DNA of 64,000 nucleotides from Symsagittifera roscoffensis. Its lineage: Eukaryota > Xenacoelomorpha > Acoela > Convolutidae. Below the pieces are notes generated by a model, which worked only from the letters and a program-made list of their open reading frames with translations, was not told the DNA's origin and did no database searches. Shown in pieces: positions 44,988 through 57,550 of the stretch (its first letter is position 1; each line of letters opens with the position of its first letter). Position numbers and translations under genes: made by a program. Location: contig NC_087067.1 in the NCBI RefSeq assembly GCF_963678635.1, forward strand, positions 55,488,456 through 55,552,455. Reading direction: 5' to 3'.

Positions 44988-45414
44988 GTGATATCAGTAC
45001 ACGGGGCATTTCTTCGGAAGCCCTCCCTCAAGGATAGCAACTGGGTTGTTGAGCCGAGCGTTCTTAGGACTGCGGATTGGCTGTTCAACCCCAATCAAGA
45101 GGTGATTGATAAAGCCCGGTTGGAGACATCATTTACTTTCGTCACCGATGTTGCGTCACATGCACAGTTTCACGATACCAGCATTGAGATCACCGACCCT
45201 CTTCAGCTGGTTATTGCGGAGAAGAAACTGATACTTCTTGCACAAAACGGTACGTTCCCAGTCGGAACGAAAATTCTCACCTCTGGTCAACCCATCAAGA
45301 GCAATAGCATTATTGCCACCTATTTCCCACTTTTGTGCCCGGCTGGTATCCTTCGGCTGACTGACCGCATAAAAAGCTTAGTTGACAATAAAATTGATTT
45401 AAAAGTATACTAGA
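44988..45414 (+). pseudogene. BEL/Pao integrase N-terminal region, unit 1
   Basis: The open frame of 141 codons includes NWVVEPSVLRTADWLFNPNQ and then IAEKKLILLAQNGTFP, which correspond to the linker and the stretch before the integrase zinc domain (pattern AE..L...AQ...FP). It ends before the HHCC motif. Confidence 0.65.
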
Positions 45415-45549
45415 GCTTACATTAGTTCATTCGTTGGCTCGGAACCTCCACCTTCAGGATTTCTTATCAGGGATTATCTTACAGTACGCTATAATGCGGT
45501 TGCTTCGACTGCTGAAGTCTACTGAAAACCTCTGCGTTAGATATCGAAC

Positions 45550-46215
45550 ATGAAAACCAATCGAGGCTCAACCGGTTCTGGTCGATTTATCTGTCGAACT
45601 CCTCGTTATAAACAACAACCTTTTCTCACAGGGATGGACTTTTTTGGACCATATTATGTTCCCAGTCGAAAAAGCACTGCAAACAGACGGGTTTTTCTTT
45701 TCACTTGCCTCACCACCAGAGCTGTACACCTCGAAGTTATGCCTTCACTAGACACCAGCTCAGGTGTGATGGCATCTATCGATTTAGCGCGCGCCACGGT
45801 AAACCCAGCACTTTTTGGTCGGAGATTGGAACCAACTTTTCAAGTGCAATATGGAATTTCTTGTCTGTATCAAGAACTGGAAACACATGGCTCCAACCGT
45901 CTTCGCACATAAAGGTATAACCTGAAAGTTAAATACTTCGATCGTAAGAAAAGCCACATACGAGCGCAGTCGTATGCGGACGCTTTATGGTCCCGTTGGC
46001 TACAATTAATTGATCTTTTACTTAACAATCGTGCGGAGTGGAACATCCAAGCTGATGTTGATATCAAAAAGGAAGATCTTGTATGAATGACTTGTTCGCG
46101 TAACCAGTGGACTGCACCGTGGTCTTACGACAGCTACAAGCAAATTTACACAACCAAACGTTGAGCTTGCGCCACACCTTCCGTCTTTGGAGAAGGGAGG
46201 ATGTTCTCATTCTAG
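45550..46215 (+). pseudogene. BEL/Pao integrase core and C-terminus, unit 1
   Basis: Reads MDFFGPYYVPSRKSTANRRV and FTCLTTRAVHLEVMPSLDTS, the hallmark BEL/Pao integrase core around the first catalytic Asp. In a second frame KPSTF then SEIGTNF follows, where the second catalytic Asp of the D-N-G-T-N-F motif is Glu. After 46000 come fragments of the tail (DIKKEDLV, then WSYDSYKQIYTT). Frameshifts separate these parts. Confidence 0.75.
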
Positions 46216-46255
46216 GAAAGTAAAAAATGAACGATTGAAAGTAAATAATTTTCAG

Positions 46256-46637
46256 TGTAAAAGTAAATTACGAACAAATTCAATCAGCAATTTGGTTGGA
46301 TTGAAGTTGTCTATATACAAGAACTAATCGCCGTGCGGCCAAGATAGTAGACTCTTGCACTGGTCGACCGGGCTCGAAATGCCCCATAACCGACCTTTAT
46401 ATATGTGAAACCGAGGGGCTATAGTCACATTTGACCTTTTTAACCGTTTTCCATCTAACAAGGTTCATAAGATGTTTTGAGAGCTTGCTTTGAACTTGCA
46501 GCCAGAAATTGTTGTTTTCATGATCGATAAAAAAAGCCCGAAGTTATCGTTTTGAGAGGTTTTCAGTGAAGAATTACTCTTTTTAAATCAAGTGTTTTAT
46601 AGCATTACTTCTAGTTTTTTTGAGATAAGAGTGAGAA
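46256..46637 (+). repeat. BEL/Pao LTR-like repeat b
   Basis: Colinear with repeat a, lacking a short inner segment near TTAGATCTGACC. It follows the integrase tail of unit 1 directly, as a 3' LTR would. Confidence 0.6.
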
Positions 46638-47375
46638 AAGGGTCAAAACTTTGAAAATACGAATCAAAACGCTCTGAACAAAAATACCAGAAAAACAGAT
46701 CAAAATATTTTGAAAAATTAAATGACTGTAAAAACTCAAAATTTTCAAAAAAATCATTTCTGTCAGGACAGATGGATGCTGTACAAGTAAACGAGAAATT
46801 TCCGGCAAAAAAATGAAGAATGCTGACGAAAACAAGATGAGCCAAAACTTCCATATGCCTTGAAAGATAACTAACAGCCCAGATAAGGCTGGAGGTAACT
46901 TTTTCATAATTTCCAATTTTTTGTAACTGAATCGGAAAGAAATGGGTAAATTAAAAGATTCCAAAAGGAGTTTGCCCGAAACCTAATTGTTTCTGTACTA
47001 GAATAACTGAACAAGGAAAGTTTTGAGAATTGTGAGTTTTTGAAAGAACATATTTTTTCCAAAAAATTTAAAGAGTCGCTAATTCTGCAAAAAATTTAGC
47101 AACGGTTTAACTCGATTGAACCCTTCATCACAGATTTGATATGTTAGCTTTCAAAAAAAAGTGAAAAAATTTCGGAAAACGAACAGAAATTGACGTCTCG
47201 AAGTCCATACCTATTCTATGCAAAAAACCGTTTTGTGGCCGCTGGATCAGATAAAACTTCCAAAAACCGGTTTTCTCGATTGTTAGTTTTTTCGAGAAAA
47301 ATCAAAAAGCTGCTCTACTTGCCACACGGTTCAAAACCGAAATTGTGAAAGCACTTGGAGTTATTGTCAATGATA
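46638..47375 (+). other. AT-rich spacer shared between BEL/Pao units
   Basis: Matches 49880-50640, 52940-53760 and 58120-58950 with many small differences, for example around CAGGACAGATGGATGCTGTA. The long frames seen on the minus strand are Phe/Leu-rich and not credible. It probably represents 5' untranslated or gag-proximal DNA of the element. Confidence 0.5.
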
Positions 47376-48360
47376 CCTTATGTGGACAGATAGCACCATC
47401 GTACTGCAGTGGCTTAATGCTAACGATACATTACCTGTATTCCTCGGAAATCGCGTCGGCAAAACACTCGAATCTACTACCATTGACGAGAAGCACCACG
47501 CCCTGAGCGGCGATAATCCAGCTGATAGTAGTAGACAGGGGATGCGCATGTACCCTGAAGCAGCATCAGTGGTGGCCGAAAAGTTTAGAATGGACAATGA
47601 CTTCGATTCGTTCGAAAGCATTGAGCAAGCAGTTAAAATAAGTCGGGATTTCGTCAACTTGCTGGTTTTAGTGGCTTAATGCTAACGATAAGTTACCTGT
47701 CTTCCTTGGAAATGATTGCCAGTACTGATTGAGAAACAACATTAGCAATGAACCGCGAGGTCAATGAAAAACTTTCAATGGTTTAGGAAATATGTAAGTA
47801 TGACTAAATTTCGTATGCCATAGGTCTTAAAGACATTGGTTGAGAGCCGAGGTGTTATGGCCCTCTCCATAAAACGGTTAGTCATTGAACAGTTTTGAAA
47901 TTTGTATTTTCGGTATTTGACCCTATTAGGTTAGTAGTCCCATACACCGCAATGGCTCGTCTTTTCTTTGAAGACATTTGGCGAATAACTGGCAAAAATT
48001 AGGATAATGGTTTAAAAGAAGATATTGGGGGAAAATTCTCGAGTGGCACTCCGGCTTCGCTCGGTTAGGTCATTTGACACTTCCCCGCAGTTACTTCACA
48101 GAACCTCTGGATCGTATCGATCTTCACATGATGATGATAGCTCGATGTTTTCTGCGCCATTGGGTTTTTGAGTGCTCGACTGAAGTGCACAAAACTGAAA
48201 TATCTTCTTTATTCGGTAAAGCGCGTGTTGCGCCAATAAAAACATTGTCAATACCCAAGTTAAAGCTTCAAGCTGCTCTACTTGCCACACTGTTGAAATC
48301 GAAATTGTGTAGGCACTTACAGTTAATTTCAATGATACTTTATGTGGACAGATAGCAGCA
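47376..48360 (+). pseudogene. BEL/Pao RNase H and RT-connection remnants, unit 2, in scrambled order
   Basis: The first frame (47380-47679) reads MWTDSTIVLQWLNANDTLPV and HALSGDNPADSSRQGM, the RNase H region with the Asn-Pro-Ala-Asp motif. Then 47880-48355 holds the block that normally precedes it: FDPIRLVVPYTAMARLFFED, YFTEPLDRIDLH, and LSIPKLKLQAALLATLL. The inverted order shows two truncated copies side by side. Confidence 0.65.
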
Positions 48361-48839
48361 CCGTTTCGTTGTCCATAACTTTTCTATGCAAAATACAATT
48401 TTGTGGCTGCTTGCGCAGATAAAACCTAAAAAAAAACGGTTTTCTCGTTTGTTTTTATTTTTCGAGAAAAATAAAAAATATTTTGATTAGAATTGGCAAG
48501 GTATTTTTTGATAAAATAACAAAGTTACCGCAAAACGGTCGAAACTGAATAATTGGAGCTCAACCGCTTGTCCAGTTAGGTTCGACTGCGCAAAAAAAGT
48601 CAAAAAATCTACTTTTTTATTCAAAAAAAGTCACAATTTGAAAGCTAGCTTTCGAGGAAAATGAAATTGAACCTAAATTCTCAGATTTCGGGGATTATTT
48701 CAAAAAAAACGCTTTCAAAACAATTCAATTCCCGTCAAAGATTTTTTGACGGCTCTGGACATTACAGTAAAACAAAAAGAAAAGGTTATGCAGGCATATA
48801 GAGGAGAGAACGAACTTTCTATTTATACCTCTCTTCTGA

Positions 48840-49425
48840 AACTTGTGGTCGATTTATCTGTCGAACTCCCCGTTATGAACAACAACCTTTTTTCTTTTCA
48901 CTTGCCTCACCACCAGAGCTGTACACCTCGAAGTTATGCCTTCACTAGACACCAGCTCAGGTGTGATGGCATAGATCGATTCAGCGCGCGCCACGCTAAA
49001 CCCAGCACTTTTTGGTCGGAGAAAGGAACCAATTTTGCAAGTGCAATATGGAATTTCTTGCCTGTATCAAGAACTGGAAACACATGGCTCCAACCGTCTT
49101 CGCACATAAAGGTATAACCTGAAAGTTAAATACTTCGATCGTAAGAAAAACCACATACGAGCGCAGTCGTATGCGGACGCTTTATGGTCCCGTTGGCTAC
49201 GGTTAATTGATCTTTTACTTAACAATCGTGCGGAGTGGAACACCCAAGCTGATGTTGATATCAAAAAGGAAGATCTTGTATGAATGACTTGTTCGCGTAA
49301 CCAGTGGACTGCACCGTGGTCTTACGACAGCTACAAGCAAATTTACACAACCAAACGTTGAGCTTGCGCCACACCTTCCGTCTTTGGAGAAGGGAGGATG
49401 TTCTCATTCTAGGAAAGTAAATAAT
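48840..49425 (+). pseudogene. BEL/Pao integrase remnant, unit 2
   Basis: Nearly identical to the integrase of unit 1 from 45700 onward but lacking the segment with the first catalytic Asp. It holds DRFSARHAKPSTFWSEKGTN, again with Glu in place of the second catalytic Asp, and the same tail. Confidence 0.7.
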
Positions 49426-49452
49426 GAACGATTGAAAGCAAATAATTTTCAG

Positions 49453-49878
49453 TGTGAAAGTAAATTATGAACAAAAACAATCAACAAATTGGTTGGACTA
49501 AAGTTGTCTACAACCAAGAACTAATTGCCGTGCGGCCAAGATAGTAGACTCTTGCACTGGTCGACCGGAATCGAAATGACCCATAACCGACCTTTATATA
49601 TGTGAAACCGAGGGGCTATAGTCACATTTGACCTTTTTAAACCGTTTTTCCCTCTAACAAGGTCCACACTTGATTAGATCTGACCTCCAAAAAACACCAA
49701 TTTGTCGAAAGGGCAAATACCAGTGTTTCGAGAGCTTGCTTTGAGTTTGCAGCCAGAAATTTTTGTTTTTATGATCGATAAAAAACGACCGACTTTATCG
49801 TTTTGAGAGTTTTCCGCTGAAGAATTACTCTTTTTAATTCAAGTGTTTCGTAGCATTACTTCTAGTTTTGGAGCGAGT
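49453..49878 (+). repeat. BEL/Pao LTR-like repeat c
   Basis: Colinear with repeats a and b over about 425 bp. Confidence 0.6.
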
Positions 49879-51085
49879 ATAAAGTAAAATTTTTGAAAAT
49901 AGGAATCAAAATGCACTTAACAAAAATACGAGAAATGCAGATCAATTTATTATAAAATTTCATTTGATTGAAAAAATTCTTAATTTTTAAAAGTCAATTT
50001 GCCAGGACAGATGGATGCTGTACAGTAGCACAGAAGGTTCTGGCAACACTTAAAAAATGAAGAATGCTGCGAACAAGATGAGCCAAAACTTCCATATGCC
50101 TCGATGAAAGATAACTAACAGCCCAGATAAGGCTGAAGGTAACTATTTCATAATTTCCAGTTTTTTGTAACTGATGCTAAAGAAATGGGTAAATTAAAAG
50201 ATTCGAAAAAGGAGTTTGCCCGAAACCTATTAGTTTCTGTACTAGAACAAGCGAACGAGGAAAGTTTTGAAAACTTTGAGTTTTGAAAGAACATAATTTT
50301 TTCCAAAAAAATTAAAGAGTCGTTAAGTCTGCAGACAATTTTGCTATGGGTTCAACTCGATTGAACCCTTCATCACAGATTTGATATGATAGTTTCTAGG
50401 AAAAAGTCAAACATTTTCTGAAAAAGAACAAAAATTGACGTCTCGAAGTCCATACCTTTTCTATGCAAAAACTATTTTGTGGGCTCTGGATCAGATAAAA
50501 TTTTCAAAAACCAGTTTTCTCGATTGATAGTATTTTCCGAGAAAAATCAAAAAGATTTTATTTAGAATTGGCAGTAAAATTTTTGCGAAAATTACAAAGT
50601 TACCGCAAAACAGGTTCAAACTGAAAAATTGGAGCTCAACCGCTTGTTCAAGTAGGTTCGACTGGAAAAAAATTCAAAATTATTTTTTCAATTGAAAAAA
50701 GTCACAATTTGAAGGAAGCTTTTGTTTTTATCTAACAAAAGTTTTCGGTAATCTTCCAACCAAAACATTTGAATTTTCAATTTGCATTGGAACAAAATTT
50801 ACAGAAGGAAACAGTTGCCACAATCTTTCAGCAGACACCAAATGAGACCTAGAAAGATTTTTTAGAAAGAACTTTCTATTTGAACCCCCTTTTCAAAACT
50901 TAGTAGTGTATTGACGAAAAATGGAAAATTTTCGAGTGAAAAAAAAAATCAAATGTCTCAAAAAAAGAAACAAAAGCAAGCAAGCAAGTTGTTCTTTTTA
51001 TCAAACAAAAATTTTCGGCAATCTTTCCAATCAAAACATTTGAATTTTCAATTAGCATTGGAACTAAATTTACAGAAGGAGACAG
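49879..51085 (+). other. Spacer of BEL/Pao unit 3
   Basis: AT-rich DNA matching the spacer of unit 2. It then carries a duplicated segment around CATTTGAATTTTCAATT (about 50766 and 51038) that is also present near 44812. No intact frame. Confidence 0.45.
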
Positions 51086-52510
51086 TTGCGACAATCTTTC
51101 AGCAGCAGCCAAATGAGACCAAGAAAGATTAATTCTTCAACACTTCCTGAGACGAGAACGAGCAACCTTTGCAGTTACAATGCGAAAATTGCTCCCAGTA
51201 AGAGAAAAATCTGTGATACAAGTACACGGGGCATTTCTTCGGAAGCCTTCAAGGATAGCAGCTGGGTTATTGAGCCGAGCGTTCTTAGGACTACGGATTG
51301 GCCGTTTAAACCCAATCAAGAGGTGATTAATAAAGTCCGGTTAAAAGATCCTTTAAGCGAAATCGATATTTGTGTGGAGACATCCTTTACTTTTGTCACC
51401 GATGTTGCGTCAATCAAACATCCGGATCAAGGGTTTGACTAGGAAAAATTCATTCTCTTTACAAGGCTTAAACCAATCATTGCCTCCATGTTAAGGCTGC
51501 TGTCGTCACATGCACAATTTCACGGTACCAGCAATGAGATTACCGACCCTCTCGAGCTGGATATTGCGGAGAAAAAGCGGATGCATCTTGCACAAACCGG
51601 TACGTTTCCAGTTGGAGCGAAATTACCTACCTCTGGTAAACCCATTAAGAGCAATAGAATTATTGCCACCTTTTCCCCACTCGTGTCCGACTGGTATCCT
51701 TCGACCGACTGACCGCATAAAAAGCTTAGTTGACACCAAAAATGATATAAAAGTATACTAGAGATTACGTTAGTTCTTTCGTGGGCTCGCAACCTCTACC
51801 TTCAGCAGTTTTATCAGGGGTTATCTTTACGTACGCTATAATGCGGTTGCTTCGACTGCTGAAGTCTGCTGAAAACCCCTACATTATATATCGAATACGA
51901 AAACCAATCGAGACTCAACCGTTTAGGGTCCATTTATCTGTCAAACTCCTCGTTATAAACAACAACTTTTTTCTCACAGGCATGGACTATTTTGGACCAT
52001 ATTATGATCCCAGTCGAAAAAGCACTGCAAACAAATGGTTTTTTTTTTCACTTGCCTCACTATCAAGGCTGTACTTCTCAAAGTTGGGACTTCACTAGAC
52101 AAAAGCTCATGTGGAATGGGCATCGAACATTTCATCTCGCGCCGCGGTTAACCAGCTTTTTTGGTCGGAGAATGGAACCAACTTTGCAAGTGCAATAAGG
52201 AATTTCTTGCCGGTACCAAAACTGGAACCACCTGGCTCCAACCGTCTTGGCACATAAAAGGTATAAGCTGGAATCTTAGTACTTCGATCATAAGAATTAT
52301 TACGTACGAGCGCAGTCGCATGCTGAGGCTATATGGTCTCGTTGGCTACGATTATTTGTCCCCCCCAACCTGACGTTGATCTCAAAATGGCTGATCTTCG
52401 ATGGGTGATTTGTTTGTGTGTGCAGTGGAAGGCACGGTGGTCTTACGACAGCTACGAGCGAACTTACACAGCCAAACGTTGAGCTCACGCCAGTTTTTCT
52501 GTCTTTGGGG
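51086..52510 (+). pseudogene. BEL/Pao integrase remnant, unit 3
   Basis: Contains AFKDSSWVIEPSVLRTTDWP and a linker segment, LELDIAEKKRMHLAQTGTFP, then MDYFGPYYDPSRKSTANKWF. A separate frame holds FWSENGTNFASA with Glu at the second catalytic position. It is more diverged than units 1, 2 and 4, so it is an older copy. Confidence 0.7.
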
Positions 52511-52573
52511 AGGGGAGGCTGTTCTCACTCCGTCAAATTGAAAAATGAACGATAGAACGTGAATTATATTCAA

Positions 52574-52939
52574 AGTGAAAGTAAATTATGAACAAAAGTA
52601 ACCAGCATTTTTCTATATGCAAGAACTATTTGCCGAAAAGCCAAGAAACAAGCCTTTTAAACTGGCCAACCGGCCTCAAATCACACCATGCCCTGACCTT
52701 CATACATGTGAAACCGAGGGACTATAGTCACATTTGACCATTTTAACCATTTCTCTCTCTAACACGGTTCAGACTTGATTCAAGCTGACCTCCAAAGTAG
52801 AACAATTTTTCTCGAGGGCAAATACCATTGTTTTGGGAGCTTACTTCATCGTTTTTAGAGTTATTTACCGAAGAATTACTGTTTATAATTCAAGTGTACC
52901 ATTGCATTACTTTGAGTTTTTTGAGATTGGAGCAAGCAT
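52574..52939 (+). repeat. BEL/Pao LTR-like repeat d
   Basis: A diverged LTR-like copy directly after the unit 3 integrase tail. It has an internal deletion of the GCTTTGAGTTTGCAG segment seen in the other copies. Confidence 0.55.
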
Positions 52940-53852
52940 AGGTTGAAATTTTTGGAAATAGGAATCAAAATGCACTTAACAAAAATACAAGCAAAGCAGA
53001 TCAATTAATTATAAATTTTCACTTGATTGAAAAAATTCAAAATTTTCAAAAGTCAATTCTGTCAGGACAGATGGATGCTATACAAGTAGCACAGAAGGTT
53101 CCGGCGACATTTAAAAAAATGAAGAAAGTTGACGGAAAAAAAGGGGAGCAAAAATTCCGTATGTCTGGATAAAAGATAACTAGGAGTCCAGCTAATTAAT
53201 GCTGGAGGTAACTGTTTGATAATTTGCAAATTTTTTCAACTGATGCGGAAGCAATTGGTTAAATTAAAAAAATCAAGTGGAACTTGCCCAAAAAATTTTT
53301 TTTGTTTCTGTACTAAACTAAGTGAACAGTTAATGTTTTTTAGAAATTCCAGTTTTTGCAAGAACATATTTTTTTCTAAAAAAAATAAAGAGTTGCTAAT
53401 TCTGCAGCAAGTTTTACTACCGGTTTAACTCAATTGAACCCTTCATCACAGGCTTGATAAGTTAGATTTCAAGAAAAAGTCGAAAACTTTCTGGAAGGTA
53501 TCAGAAAATGACGTTTCGAAGTTCACACTCTTTCTTTGCAAAAAACTTTTTTGTGGCCGCTTGAGCAGATAAAATTTCCAAAACAGACTTTCACGACTGT
53601 TTTTATTTTTCGAGAAAAATCAAAAACAAATTATTTGGAATTGGCAGTGTATTTATCGAGGAATGAAAAAAAATCCCAAAAAACAGTCGAAGCTGAAAAA
53701 TTGGAGCTTAACCGCTTGTCCAGGTAGGTTCGACTGGGCGGAGAAATTCAAACAACATAATTTTTCGATTAAAAAAGTCACAATTTGAAGGTTAGTTTTC
53801 AAGAAAAGTCAAACTGAACCCAGAGTCTCAGATTCGGGGGATTATTTCTGAT
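52940..53852 (+). other. Spacer of BEL/Pao unit 4
   Basis: AT-rich DNA matching the other spacers, with CAGGACAGATGGATGCTATA and GTTCGACTGGGCGGA landmarks. No intact frame. Confidence 0.45.
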
Positions 53853-54052
53853 TTTGTCTGACCTGCAAGGCCATTTTGTCTCAAGGGCAAATATCAGTGT
53901 TTTAAGAGCTTGCAGCTATAAGTTGTTATTTTTGTTATCAATATAAAAGGCCGAATCGTTTTGAGAGTTATTTACCGAAGAATTACTACTTATAATTCAA
54001 GTGCTTCATTGCATTTTTAAAACAAATTTTAAGATTGGAGCGGGCATAGGGT
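53853..54052 (+). repeat. Partial BEL/Pao LTR-like repeat e
   Basis: Matches only the right half of the LTR-like repeats, from about TGACCTGCAAGGCC to TTGGAGCGGGCATAGG. It shows that another unit boundary was inserted or left here. Confidence 0.55.
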
Positions 54053-54529
54053 AAAATTTTTTGAAAATACGAATCAGATGCACTTAACAAAAAAAGGAGA
54101 AAAGCAGGAGAATTTATTATATTTCACTTGACTGAAAAAAAAAACAAAGGGAGCCAAAACTTCAGCATGTCTCGATAAAAGGCAACTAAGAGCTCAGCTA
54201 TGGCTAAAGGTAATTGTTTGATATCTTCCAACTCTTTAAACTGATGCAGAAAGAAATGGATAAATTATAAAATTCGAAAAATAGAAATTGCCAAAAACAT
54301 TATTGTTTTCTTTTCTAAAACAAGTGAGCAGTGAAAGTTTTGAGACATTCCAAGGACTTTTTTTTTCTTGATTAAAAGAGACGCTAACTCTTCAGAAAAA
54401 TTTGCTATTGGTTTAACTCGATTTAACCCCTCATCACCGATTTGATAAATTTTTGATGTTTACAACTTTTCTCTGCAAAAACTACTTTGTGTCCGCTTGA
54501 GCAGATAAAATTGGTTGTGAAATGAGGTG

Positions 54530-55980
54530 TTATGGCCCCCTCGATAAGACGATAACTCAACGAACAGTTTTGAGTTTTGTATCTTCGGTATTCGACCCTT
54601 TTGGGTAGGTAGTCCTACACACCGTAATGGCTCGTCTTTTCTTTAAAGACATTTGACGAAAAAGGGCCGAAATTGGAATGACGATTTAACATTAGATATT
54701 AGAGAAAAATTTCTCGAGTGGCACTCCGACCTCCCTTGGTTAGGTCAACTGAAACTTCCCCACAGTTACTTCACAGAACATGTGGATCGTATCCAGCTCC
54801 ACAATTTGATGATAGCTCATAAGTTGTTTTCTGCGCCGTTGGGTTTTTGCGTGCCCGACACAGAAACTCGCACATAACTGAATTTTCTTTCGTATTCGGT
54901 AAAGCGAGTGTTGCGCCAATGAAAGCATTTTCAATACCCAAGTTAGAGACTCAAGCTGCTCTACTCGCAACACGGTTGAAAATCGAAATTGTAAATGCAC
55001 TTACAGTTATGGTCAGGATACCTTATGTTGACAGATATCACCACCGTACTGCAGTGGCTTAATGCTAACCATAAGTTACCTGTCTTTATCGGAAGTCGCG
55101 TCGGCAAAATACTCCAATTTACTACCATTGACGAGAGGCACCATGCCCTGAGTGGCGATAATCCAGCTGATAACAGTACATGGGGGATGTCCACATGCCG
55201 TGACGCAGCATTAGTGGTTGCCGAAAAGTTTTAAATGGACGATTATTTCGTTTCATTCGAGAACAACGAGCAAGCAGTTAAAACTAGTCAAGATTTGGTC
55301 AAATTGCCTAATTTAGGTGGTTTTGTTTGGTTTAAGTTTGCCAGTAATGTTGAAGAAATAACATTTGCAAGAAGAACCGAAGTCAATGAAACTCCTTCAC
55401 CGATTAGGGAAATATGTAATGCTGAACAAATGCCGTACGCCATAGGTCTTAAAGAACATATTGGTTGTGAACTAAGGTTCAATGGCTCCCTCGATAAGAC
55501 GATATTCAAAGATTAGTTTTGAGTTTTGTATCTTCAGTATTTGACCCTACTGGGTTAGTAGTTCCATGCACCGTAATGGCTCGTCTTTTGTTTAAAAACA
55601 TTTGGCGAATAAACAGCCAAAATTGGGATGATGATTTAACAGAAATTATTGGGGAAAATTTGTCGAGTGGCATTCTGGCCTGCCTGGTTGGGTCAACTGA
55701 TACTTCCCTGAAGTTAATTCTCAGAACCTGTGGATCGTATGGAGCTTCACATGTTTGGTGATAGCGCACATGATGTTTTCTGCTCCGTTCGGTTGTTGCA
55801 TGCGCGACTTATAAGCTTCCGTAAAAATGAAATCTCTTTCGTCTTCAGCAAAACGCGTGTTGCGCCAATGAAAGCGTTGTCAATGCCTTAGTTAGAGCTT
55901 CAAGCTGCTCTGCTTGCCACACGGTTGAAAATCGAAATTGTGAAGGCACTTACAGTTAAGATGAATGATATCTTTACGTG
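54530..55980 (+). pseudogene. BEL/Pao RT-connection and RNase H remnants, unit 4, duplicated
   Basis: Two successive copies are present. The first has FVSSVF-like sequence with DPFG, HSDLPWLGQLKLPHSYFTEH, SIPKLETQAALLATRLKIEI, VLQWLNANHKLPVFIGSRVG and HALSGDNPADNSTWGM. The second (55519-55980) restarts with FVSSVFDPTGLVVPCTVMAR and LFKNIWRINSQNWDDDLTEI. Stops and frameshifts interrupt both. Confidence 0.65.
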
Positions 55981-56071
55981 GACAGTTGCATCGCCGTACA
56001 GCAGTGGCCTAATTCTGATGATAAATTTTCTCCTGTTTTGGCCCGAAACCGCGTGAGCGAAAAACTCAAAA

Positions 56072-57480
56072 CTACCACCAATGTCTTGAGTGGCACCATG
56101 TCTTGAGTGGCACGAGTGGCACCATGTCTTGAGCGGCGATAATCGAGCTAATGCCAGTACACGAGGGGTTTCTTTGGTAGCGCTCAAGGATAGCAGCTTG
56201 GTTATTTGGCCGAGCCTTCCTAGGAATACGGATTGGCCGTTTAAAACCAATCAAGAGGTGATCAATAAAATCTGGTTAGAGGATCCTAGAGTTCATGTGA
56301 TGTCGATAAGTGTGTCGAGACATCATCTACCTTCGTCGTCGTTGTTGCGTCAATCAAATCTCCGGATCACGGATTTGACTGGGAAAAGTTAGGTTCTTTT
56401 ACAAGGTATAAAGAGCCATTGCCTTCACGTCAAGAGTGCTGCCGTCAAATGCATAATTTCGCGGTACCATCATTGAGATCAGCGTTCCTCTTGAGCTGGA
56501 AGTTGTGGAGAAAAAGCTGATACATCTTACACGAACCGACTCATTTCCAGTCGAAATGAAATTACTCACCTCTGGCAAACCCAATGGGAGCAATAGCAAG
56601 ATTGCCCCTTATTCCCCGCTTTGGGTTCGGCTGGTATGCTTAGGTTGACTGACCGCATAAGACACTTTAATTGAAACCAAGTTTGATACTAAAGCATACA
56701 TTAGTTAGTTTGTTGGCTCGGAACCTCCACCTTAAGCATTTCCATTAATGACTGGACTACATGCACTCCGTGATTGTCTTAAATACGCTATACTGTGGTT
56801 GCATCGACTGCTGAAGTCTACAGAGAACCATTGCGTTACAAGTCGAATGCGAAAACCAATCGAGGCTCAACCGGTTCTGGTCGATTTATCTGTCGAACTC
56901 CGCGTTATAAACAACAACCTTTTCTCACAGGGATGGACTTTTTTTGGACCAGATTATGTTCCCAGTCGAAAAAGCACTGCAAACAGACGGGTTTTTCTTT
57001 TCACTTGCCCCACCACCACAGCTGTACACCTCGAAGTTATGCCTTCACTAGACACCAGCTCATGTGTGATGGGCATCGGTCGATTCAGCGCGCGCCACGC
57101 TAAACCCAGCACTTTTTGGTCGGAGAATGGAACCAACTTTGCAAGTGCAATATGGAATTTCTTGCCTGTATCAAGAACTGGAAACACATGGCTCCAACCG
57201 TCTTCGCACATAAAGGTATAACCTGAAAGTTAAATACTTCGATCGTAAGAAAAGCTACATACAAGCGCGGACGCTATATGGTTGGTCTCGTTGGTTACAA
57301 TCATTTGTTCCTTCACTTAACAACCGTGCGAAGTGGAGCACCCAACCTAACGTTGATCTCAAAATGGGTGATCTTGTATGGGTGAGTTGTTCGTGTGAGC
57401 AGGGGACTGCAAGGTGGTCTTATGAAAGCTACGAGCGTACTTACACAACCGAACGTTGAGCTCGCGCCACTACTTCCGTC
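56072..57480 (+). pseudogene. BEL/Pao integrase remnant, unit 4
   Basis: Contains the pre-integrase linker, then STAEVYREPLRYKSNAKTNR, a GMDFFW segment, and FTCPTTTAVHLEVMPSLDTS. Next come FSARHAKPSTFWSENGTNFA with Glu at the second catalytic position, and the tail GDLVWVSC. It is the best preserved integrase copy, though still frameshifted around the T run at 56939-56945. Confidence 0.72.
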
Positions 57481-57550
57481 TTTGGGGAGGGTACGATGTT
57501 CTCACTCCCTGAAAGTAAATAATGAGCGATTGAAAGTAAATTATATTCAT

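Noticed and set aside
46597-46964. Phe/Leu-rich minus frames of 85 and 117 codons
   Set aside because: They lie antisense in an AT-rich spacer that recurs with indels in other BEL/Pao units, where the frames are broken.
54653-55234. Separate small host genes at 54.6-55.2 kb
   Set aside because: The frames match consecutive pieces of BEL/Pao pol and carry stops and frameshifts between them.
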